A DNA stretch of 64,000 nucleotides from Amyelois transitella (taxonomy: Eukaryota; Arthropoda; Insecta; Lepidoptera; Pyralidae), in assembly GCF_032362555.1 (NCBI RefSeq), contig NC_083523.1, positions 595,501-659,500 on the forward strand. Direction: 5' to 3'. Position 1 is the first letter of the stretch. Each line of letters opens with the position of its first letter. The position numbers were made by a program, and so were the translations under genes. Below the pieces are notes generated by a model that worked only from the letters and a program-made list of their open reading frames with translations, did no database searches and had not been told where the DNA came from. Positions 56,814 to 64,000 of the stretch are shown here, piece after piece.

Positions 56814-57038
56814 CGTACATACATACAGTCACGTCTATATCTCTTGCGGGGTGGACAGTGTCAACAGTCTTGAAAAGACTGGACAAGCCACGTTCAGCTT
56901 AATAATCGAATTGACATTCAAATAGTGAAGATGAAGAATTAAAAGTTTATAAGCTTTTCCCATAGTCGCTTTTTACAACATCCGTGGCAACAAATATGAA
57001 GTTGTCCTATTAAAAAATGCCGTGAACCACACGGCACG
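56814..57038 (-). repeat. SINE-A, antisense, diverged
   Basis: Several deletions in the middle; the head is CCGTGAACCACACGGCAC. Confidence 0.82.
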
Positions 57039-57231
57039 TAACTGCCATAGAAACAGTGGTAATTAAAATTATATAAGTACCTGGTATGGGTTGTAGGCGT
57101 CTGAATGCCAAGGTCACATCGTAATGGCAAATTTATATTGGTTATAGACATGGCATGTCTAATGTAATCTGTGGTTTGTGTAGTATTATAAAACGTACGT
57201 AGGTGGAGACTTTGAAATCTATATTAATTAA

Positions 57232-57305
57232 CTAGCTGTGCCCGCTACTTCGTCCGCGTGGAATAGTTATTTTGAGCATCATTGAAGCCCTCGAGGATGC
57301 TCCTA
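57232..57305 (-). mobile_element. Helitron-like 3' end only
   Basis: CTAGCTGTGCCCGCTACTTCG and the conserved next ~60 bp, then interrupted by a truncated SINE-A. Confidence 0.7.
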
Positions 57306-57311
57306 TTGATG

Positions 57312-57398
57312 CTCCATTCAGTCTTTTCAAGACTGTTGGCTCTGTCTACCCCGCAAGGGATATAGACGTGACCATATGTACATATGTATGTATGTTTA
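57312..57398 (+). repeat. SINE-A tail, sense
   Basis: Inserted into the Helitron-like 3' end at 57232, where GATGCTCC is joined to it. Confidence 0.85.
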
Positions 57399-57567
57399 AA
57401 ACTAGCGAGTATATTGTAGGTTCTATATTTTATAAAGTTAAGCGTGTTCATGATTTACGATTACCCTTAAATATGAAACCAGACATCCTGTATAAGAAAA
57501 AGCAAATTTATTGAATAATATTTATTTGAACAAGTAACTATCAATAAATGGAATGGTTTCTTTTCTA

Positions 57568-57838
57568 ATACATACATACATACATACATATAATCACGTC
57601 TATATCCCTTGTGGGGTAGACAGAGCCAACAGTCCTGAGCGGACTGATAGGCCACGTTCAGCTATTTGGCTTTAAGATAGAATTGAGATTCGAATAGTGA
57701 CAAGTTGCTAGCCTATCGCCTAAAAAAAAGAATCTCAAGTTTGTAAGCCTATCCCTTAGTCGCCTTTTACGACATCCATGGGAAAGAGATGGAGTGGTCC
57801 TATTCTTTTTTGTATTGGTGCCGGGAACCACACGGCAC
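57568..57838 (-). repeat. SINE-A, antisense
   Basis: Complete. TTTTCTAATA lies both before (57561) and after (57840), a likely target duplication. Confidence 0.93.
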
Positions 57839-57839
57839 T

Positions 57840-58440
57840 TTTCTAATATAATGTTATAATAATGTACTTAGTATGTGGTTTGAATTTTTCAAACAAAATA
57901 CTAAGCACATTATTATGATTGACTGATTGTCATATCAATTCAATGCCTAGGTCTAGATATTTGAAATTTGACTAAGGATTTTCTTAGGAATAATTTTTCC
58001 GCGGCAACTAGATTTTAGGCGGGTGGAGCCGCGGGCATACACTAATAATGTCCATTAAATGTAATAAATAATTATCTAACATATAACGTTAGATTTAGGA
58101 TCTTAAAAAAAAACTTTAAACAGATAAAATTGTCTAAATCGATTAAAAACAAATTAACTTAGTTCAATAAACTCACAAAACACAAGAAATACTAGTTTTT
58201 CAAGAGCATTTAAACTAATACCACCTGATAAATATACATAGTACGGACCATACTCTCAGAGTCCATAAAATACATAACCGATACTCGATATCTGAACAAG
58301 ATACTAGTAATAGCGTAACAGGTATTTCCATTTGAAGTGACTCGAGATTCGGTTGTTCACACCTCGTCTTTCTTAATGGCTATAAAATTTATCTATTTAT
58401 TTTATTTCGTACACTTTAAAACCTTTACTTAATAAAACTG
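57840..58440. other. Unassigned unique sequence
   Basis: Contains an inverted pair around 57850-57920 (AATAATGTACTTAGTAT and its near complement) and a Helitron-like scrap near 58005-58040. No gene. Confidence 0.35.
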
Positions 58441-58443
58441 TAT

Positions 58444-58490
58444 CCAAGCGAGGGATATAGACGTGACCATATGTAGGTATGTATGTTTTT
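58444..58490 (+). repeat. SINE-A tail stub, sense
   Basis: Last ~45 bp only, directly followed by a REP-D copy. Confidence 0.75.
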
Positions 58491-58718
58491 TAATGTAGAC
58501 AATGTGCATTCGTCCACGATTTAGATTTAAGAGATCTATATTTGTAAATTGACGTCCTATGAAAATGCTGCAGTGTAGTTTGTTCCGCCGCTTCTTCTAC
58601 ACATGCGCTTTGGAAGCGGTAGTAGTTATAATTAGATTTAAGTTATGTGACGTCAATAAGTGATACCTTGTATCCAATTTTGAAAATAAATCTATTCTAT
58701 TCTATTCTATTCTGTATG
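58485..58718 (+). repeat. REP-D copy, longest
   Basis: TTTTAATGTAGACAATGTGC to the (TTCTA)n end TCTATTCTATTCTATTCTG. Orientation is opposite to most others. Confidence 0.78.
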
Positions 58719-58869
58719 CATAGTGTTACTTCAAAATCGATTGTTTTACAAATTTCTCCATACAAGTCTTGTGAAAGTGAATTCGTGACTATTTGCAACA
58801 GTAACTTGTATGGTTAGAACACGCATGCGCAGGTAACAGATATTATCACATCTCACTTTAAGGTGATAA

Positions 58870-59045
58870 TGGTCTAGATTTTAAAAGATAGGTTTATTAT
58901 CTTGGGATTCTACTTTTAGGCGAGGGGCTCGCTATCTGTCATTATATGAATCTCAATTCTATCATTAAGCCAAACAGTTGACTGACTGTTGGCTCTGTCT
59001 ACCCCGCAAAGGCAGACGTGATTATATAGGTTTATGTATGGTCTT
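58870..59045 (+). repeat. SINE-A, sense, diverged
   Basis: Head missing and the GTAAAAGG block lost; the tail is reduced to TTTATGTATGG. Confidence 0.75.
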
Positions 59046-59204
59046 GATTAAGACAACGATGGTCGTCACATCGGAAAACGAGAGGTTAGTAATCGCAGGT
59101 CCGCTTGATCAATTATACGCGACATTGACAATACACCAAACCTTCTTTCAAAGTAATATTTCTTAACTATAAAAATGTTGATTCAAATGTATTGAAAATT
59201 CAAA

Positions 59205-59410
59205 AAATTCAAAATTCAAAATTTTTTATTCATTATTATAGGATATTATTATATCGCTTAATAATTGTCGTATGGTTTAACAACTTGGTTGACGTCAAAT
59301 AAATTACTTAAAAACTAAGTTTACTGCCGCTTCCAAGGCGTCAGTGCAGAAGAAGCGGTAACAAACTGCACTGCAGCATTTTCTTCAACAACGTCAACTT
59401 CACAATATTA
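59205..59410 (-). repeat. REP-D-related copy
   Basis: TTCAAAATTCAAAATTTTTTA start, TGACGTCAAATAAATTAC and CTTCCAAGGCGTCAGTGCAG. Confidence 0.65.
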
Positions 59411-59597
59411 AATTATACTTAGAATAGAATATGGACGGGAGAATACATTGTTCACGGGAGATTTATATATTTATGAGATTTAATATTGAAAAAAGAAATA
59501 TATATATATATATATTTTATGGATTGCCAATTTTAAAAAGATTTATGTACAGAGTGTACTGAAATTTTGATATAAGTTCAAATTAAACTACAATTAA

Positions 59598-60371
59598 TTA
59601 CGAGGTTCCTGTGCCAAGCTCGAGCCAGATGTTTTTATCATTAAGGTAATCATCAGTCCTATAATAAGCCTTCTCACAAAGTACTTTCTTTACATACTCT
59701 TTGAATTTTCGGTTGGGCATATCAAGAACAGACCTATTATAAAATCGTATACAGTTCCCCATAAATGATTTACTGACTTTGCTAAGCCTATGAAACGGCA
59801 TGACTAATTTATGTTTATTACGTAAATTTCTATCAGTTGTGGCACTAACTTTTTGAAAAAAAGAGGTATTTTTCCTAACATACAATATAAGATCAAAAAT
59901 GTACTGGGACGCTACTGTAGGTATGTTTATTTTCTTAAAGAGTTGTCTTAACGAGTCTCTTGGTCCTAAGCCGTAAATTGCGCGAACGGCCCTTTTCTGA
60001 ATTATAAAAATAGTTTGTATATCAGCCGCGCTACCCCATAAAAGTAAACCATAAGATAACAAGCTATGAAAATAGCTGAAATAAACAAGCCTAGCTGTAG
60101 CTACATCTGTCAATTGTCGGATCCTCCTAACAGCATAAGCGGCAGAGCTAAGTCTATTGGATAGTTTAGAAATATGAGCACCCCACTGTAGCTTTGCATC
60201 AATTATAATTCCTAAAAACTTTGTATTTTCAACAAATTCTAATTTCTGGCCTTCCAGTATTATGTCAGTATTGGCCTGCCATACGTTTGGAAGGGTAAAT
60301 TTAATGCATTGGGTCTTATTAGCATTTAAAAGAAGATTGTTGGTTGAGAACCAGATAGATATGGCATTTGA
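59598..60371 (-). mobile_element. 5'-truncated Jockey-like LINE, reverse transcriptase C-terminus
   Basis: Open on the minus strand for about 257 codons with no stop until the end. It shows LWFSTNNLLLNANKT-like wording (here ISIWFSTNNLLLNANKT), then TKFLGIIIDAKLQWGAHI, SYGLLLWGSA and IQKRAVRAIYGL. These are the thumb and C-terminal region of non-LTR reverse transcriptases of the Jockey type. The 5' part is missing; a TATA-rich tract follows the 3' end near 59500. The intact frame suggests a recent insertion. Confidence 0.88.
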
Positions 60372-60407
60372 TATTTATTTATTTATTATTGAATAGGTAA
60401 GATGGCA

Positions 60408-60502
60408 AATCTATACTAATATTATAAAGCTGAAGAGTTTGTTTGGTTGGTTTGAACGAACAAACAAACAAACTCTTCAGCTTTATAATATTAGTATAGA
60501 TT
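60408..60502. repeat. Two Helitron-like 5' ends, head to head
   Basis: A 38-bp perfect inverted repeat (arms 60408-60445 and 60465-60502) with a 19-bp spacer. Each arm is the 5' terminus (TCTATACTAATATTATAAAG) of the Lep1-like type. Confidence 0.88.
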
Positions 60503-60639
60503 AGTCTTACGGCATGATTTTCAACATTACTCGCGAACTCTTGTTAATAATATAAATATATGGTAGGTAACAGTATAAATAAAAATGCATCCCTTAGTCT
60601 AACAGTATCATCTATTCTCATCAACCCACAAGCACTTAC

Positions 60640-60840
60640 AGACAGACAGACAGACGGACGTGATAGTGTCTTTCAATATATCGGTCATTGCTCTGAGGAA
60701 ACGGCTCGTCGGAAAACATTCGAACTTAAGCTTATTATCAAAACTGGCATTGCCATGCACAAAATGGCAAAAAGCAGAACCCGACTTTGGCACTAAATCA
60801 AGAAAGTTATGGTTCCGGCTTGCCATTGAGTTGGTTGTGT
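60640..60840 (+). mobile_element. Degenerate LINE reverse-transcriptase fragment
   Basis: The reading CSEETARRKTFELKLI then MHKMAKSRTRLWH recalls the region just before the AETWTL block of RTE-like elements, but stops interrupt it. Weak evidence. Confidence 0.4.
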
Positions 60841-60960
60841 AACATTGCCGGTTTGCAAGGTCTCGGTCGCAGGTTCAAAGCCGAGATTAATTTGCAGGCA
60901 TCATTGGTTTCTTTGTAAACTCTTTATTGCACATAAAAATAAATGTAACAAATTACAGAA

Positions 60961-61070
60961 CATACATACATATTGTCACGTCTATATCACTTGCGGGGTA
61001 GACAGAGCCAACAGTCTTGAAAAGACTGATAGGCCACGTTCAGCTGTTTGGCTTAACGGCAGAATTTATA
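60961..61070 (-). repeat. SINE-A, antisense, truncated
   Basis: Ends at GCTTAACGGCAGAATTTATA. Confidence 0.83.
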
Positions 61071-61430
61071 AGCCAAACTTTTCCAAGCAGAGCCGCTTAC
61101 GGATACTGGTCAATAACTAAGAGTAAAATGATCATATTAACATTGTTTTTTTTGATTTTTTTGATATATAGATAATTCATTTATTTGTAATATTTCTTCA
61201 AGACCGCTAATATTATACTGAGAATTTACTACCGACAGACGAAACCGCTGGCAGCGGCTAGCATAAATATTTATCGATCACTATACAATGGTCACTTGAT
61301 GCCAAGAATAATGACGGACAGACATACGAATTATGGGAAGCTATGCTGTTACGGCGCTTACATGGAGAACAACGCATGATGACTCAAAACTTATAACATT
61401 TTAGCAGGGATGGCCGAAAAAAAAAATCAA

Positions 61431-61613
61431 TATTTTATTTCATTGAACGTGGCCATTCAGTCTTTTCAAGACTGTTGGCTCTGTCTACCCCGCGAGGGAT
61501 ATAGACGTGACCATATGTATGTATGTATGTATTTTATTTCAGGCTGTACCTACCCCGCAAGGGATATAGACGTGTCTATATGTATGTATGTATGTATTTT
61601 ATTTCAGAAAATA
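61431..61613 (+). repeat. Two SINE-A tails sharing one target sequence
   Basis: ATTTTATTTCA occurs three times (61431, about 61531 and about 61595), with a truncated copy between each pair. Confidence 0.85.
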
Positions 61614-61649
61614 CGCCTTCGCAAGCACTTTATCACGTCGTTTTATATA

Positions 61650-61900
61650 TAATAACGTCTATATCCCTTGCGGGGTAGACAGAGCCAACAGTCTCGAAAG
61701 ACTTATAGGCCACGTTCACCTACGTAAAGATGTCGTAAATAGCGACTAAGGGTTGGACTAGCAACCTGTCACTATTTGAATATCAATTCTATCACTAAAC
61801 CATACAGCTGAGCGTGGCCTTTCAGTCTTTTCAAGACGATTGGCTCTGTCTGCCCCGTAAGAGATATAGACGTGACTATTTATATGTATGTATGTATGCA
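61650..61900. repeat. SINE-A antisense and sense pieces, head to head
   Basis: Antisense 61650-61720 and sense 61728-61895 meet at a shortened AAGATGTCGTAAATAGCGAC block. Confidence 0.8.
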
Positions 61901-61919
61901 TATATTTATTTCTTTTTAC

Positions 61920-62065
61920 ATACATATCTTGCCAACCCTACCACGACCGGAAACGAATACTTGTACCGACCGCCGCGTGCGCCGGACGTATCAACGACCT
62001 ACGCGAATGGATGCGCAGGAGCATCAAGTTTGTTAAGTTTGACCCCGTTTTGGCTGTATTAGGAT
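61920..62065 (+). other. GC-rich open fragment of unknown origin
   Basis: Unlike its AT-rich surroundings. The plus strand reads NPTTTGNEYLYRPPRAPDVS then a hydrophobic SSLLSLTPFWLY and TAG. No acceptor AG is visible upstream. It might equally be an untranslated first exon of form3 on the minus strand. Confidence 0.25.
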
Positions 62066-62152
62066 AAGTTTATACCAAAACTGTTATTCGTAACGTTAAT
62101 TAAAGGACAGTGTAGGTAATACATATAAAATTTTAGAATGGTAGATGTGGAA

Positions 62153-62487
62153 TATGCCGTGTGGTTCCCGGCATCAATATTTAAAAGAATAGGACCACAC
62201 CAACTCTTTGTATTTTGTAAATTGTAAATACATACACAAAGTCACGTCTATATCCCTTACGGGGTAGACAGAGCCAACAGTTTTAAGACTGATAGCCTAA
62301 CGGCTGAACGCCGTTAGGCTTAATGATAGAATTGAGATTCAAATAGTGACAGGTTGCTTGCCCGTCGCTTAAAAGAACAATTCCCAATTTAATAAGCCGA
62401 CCCTCAATCGCCTTCTACGACATCCATGGGAAAGAGACGGAGTGGTTCTATTCTTCTTTCTATTGGTGCCGGGAACCACACGGCACA
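62153..62487. repeat. SINE-A head piece (sense) and full antisense copy
   Basis: 62153-62205 is a sense head. 62232-62487 is a complete antisense copy with an odd duplication CCTAACGGCTGAACGCCGTT. Confidence 0.85.
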
Positions 62488-62569
62488 ACGCATAATAAAT
62501 TACGTAACAATCAACATATTTAATACATTTCCATCTTTGCCAAGATTTATTCAATATTTATAGAAACTA

Positions 62570-63500
62570 GTTATTATTTACTATTATCTCGATACGATCA
62601 TACATACATTGACCATAAAAGATTCCTCAGAAACTCCATAAGCCTTATAAGGCCGGTGACCATATGTGGACACCATATGCTTCCTAGATTAAAGATTGCA
62701 GCACAAAAGAGTCTTGTTACTTGTATCCTGTTACCATAAATTCTCATTTTAATGTGCATATACTCGTATATATATATTTTTAATTACTTTATTTATTAGG
62801 TGCTTATTGCGCACGCGACTGCGCGGTGATTTCTGATTTTGATTATTTTTGTCGCTTTGACAGCATATTTTCTCTATTGCCCGAGACTTCGTTCGCGTGG
62901 TCTTTCTACGAAATAAAAGCATGTCCTTCCTCAGGGTTAATTCTATCTCGGTAACAAATTTCGTCAAAATCGATTTAGTGGTTTATTTCAACAAAATCGA
63001 TTTAGTGGTTTAGGCGTAACAGACAGACTTTTGCATTGATATTATTAATAGGGAAGTGCAGATTCTTTCTTGAAAATGTAACATTAATTTTACCTCTTAT
63101 CAAAATGGTGATAACTGAAAATCAGCGTTTTTGTACTCTTTCCGTGCAAAAAGATCGCTGAGTTTTGACCATTTCGACTTACTACAGCATACTTGTGTTA
63201 GTTTCAAGAAATTGTTTATGTTATATTTGTTTGTGTTTGTAGCATTGCCGAATAAACATTTTATCTATATTATTTTCTTTAAAGTGCCTTTACATACATA
63301 AGGTATAGGTAATTTTTATGCTTAGAATGGTTTTTCATAAAGTCATTTAAAGAACAAAATATTTAAATGATCAGGTCATCGTTACATCAAAAAACCAATT
63401 TTTTTTTGTATTACATATTTTTAGAAAGAAACATTAGACACAAACTTTACTAGTATTTAGAGCATGCATTTTATAGGTACCTGCTAAATTTATAAGTTAA
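62570..63500. other. Unassigned sequence at the right end
   Basis: A dispersed-repeat fragment is likely near 62880-63040 (CGAGACTTCGTTCGCGTGG, AATCGATTTAGTGGTTTAGG, the latter half duplicated). The rest is AT-rich and shows no exon. Confidence 0.35.
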
Positions 63501-63691
63501 CTAGAGGCCGCCGGCGACTTCGTCAGCGTAGAATCATTCCCGCGATGACTCCGAGATAAGAAGTAGCTTATATGTTATTCTGGGTCTTCAGCTACCTACA
63601 TACCAAATTTCATCGTAATCGGTTCAGTAGTTTTTGCGTGAAAGAGTAACAAACACCTTTACTGACATCCTGACATACACAAACTTTCGCA
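63501..63691 (-). mobile_element. Helitron-like element, second type, antisense
   Basis: Begins with CTAG at 63501. It joins the next, plus-strand element at 63692 through a shared TACTAATATTATAAAG. Confidence 0.75.
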
Positions 63692-63923
63692 TCTATACCT
63701 ACTAATATTATAAAGCTGAAGAGTTTGTTTGTTTGAACGCGCTAATCTCAGACACAACTGGTTCAAATTGAAAAAATCTTTTTGTGTTGAATTGACCATT
63801 TATCGAGGAAGGCTTTAGAGAAAATGGAAAATGTGGAAAAAACGAGGAAAATTATTCATACTTGAGGGCTTCAATGATGCCTAAAATAACTATTTCACGC
63901 GGGCGAAGTCGCGGGCACACTAG
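63692..63923 (+). mobile_element. Helitron-like element (Lep1-like type)
   Basis: TCTATACCTACTAATATTAT to CGGGCACACTAG, with an internal deletion after the ATCGAGGAAGGC segment. Confidence 0.78.
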
Positions 63924-64000
63924 TTTATAATATAAGTAGGATTGTTATCATCATTAAATTAATACTCACAATTAACTAGTTCGGGGTATCATCAGGGATT

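Noticed and set aside
56939-57151. Minus-strand ORF considered as a form3 exon (NINLPLRCDLGIQTPTT with a possible GT donor)
   Set aside because: No DID-like sequence, wrong end phase for the exon at 49949, and it overlaps SINE-A.
1-64000. A bacterial-type defence, biosynthetic or phage system
   Set aside because: All supported genes are spliced animal genes and the rest is eukaryotic transposon sequence. No operon, Shine-Dalgarno sites or prokaryotic gene families are present.

Overview
The window looks like nuclear DNA of a moth or butterfly. It is AT-rich. Genes have many short exons, introns are packed with short retroposons, and Helitron-like elements with 5' TC and 3' CTAG ends are present. 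The encoded proteins are insect versions of conserved animal genes. Nothing bacterial, plasmid-borne or phage-derived is visible, and there is no CRISPR array or prokaryotic operon.

Four protein-coding genes were rebuilt exon by exon. Every splice junction listed keeps the reading frame. (1) The 3' end of dystrophin lies on the + strand at 160-9294: the region before the ZZ zinc finger, the ZZ finger, the coiled coils and the C-terminus. A long repeat-free 3' UTR runs to about 11.77 kb. (2) A complete two-exon CDK regulatory subunit gene (Cks, closest to the Cks85A type) lies on the - strand at 14366-14930. (3) A complete six-exon EcKinase-like/CHK-family small-molecule kinase gene lies on the + strand at 17428-21877. 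(4) Most of an INF2-type formin (insect Formin 3) lies on the - strand at 23771-49949. It has 22 exons covering DID, FH1, FH2, a WH2/DAD-like motif and a long disordered tail. Its first exon(s) were not found and probably lie beyond the right edge.

Between and inside these genes the DNA is mostly mobile elements. The commonest, called SINE-A here, is about 270 bp. It is often 5'-truncated, ends in (TATG)n, and is flanked by 11-14 bp target duplications where I could check. Its last ~45 bp match the 3' end of RTE-like LINE fragments in the same window (12.8 kb and 46.9 kb), so that LINE is the likely source of its reverse transcriptase. A second family, SINE-B, has a tRNA-like head with A and B boxes. 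Two further unnamed dispersed families (REP-C, REP-D), Helitron-like elements of four types, two kinds of LINE remnant, and a 1.73-kb TIR element inserted in a REP-C copy make up most of the rest. From about 50 kb to the right end I found only repeats and unexplained unique sequence.

The most interesting items are: tandem copies of a dystrophin exon, one still splice-competent and phase-compatible; decaying tandem copies of part of a formin DID exon with its donor site; a likely dystrophin cassette exon; the SINE-LINE tail sharing; the TIR element whose empty site is preserved in a sister repeat; and several near-perfect inverted repeats, one set interleaved (A-B-A'-B').
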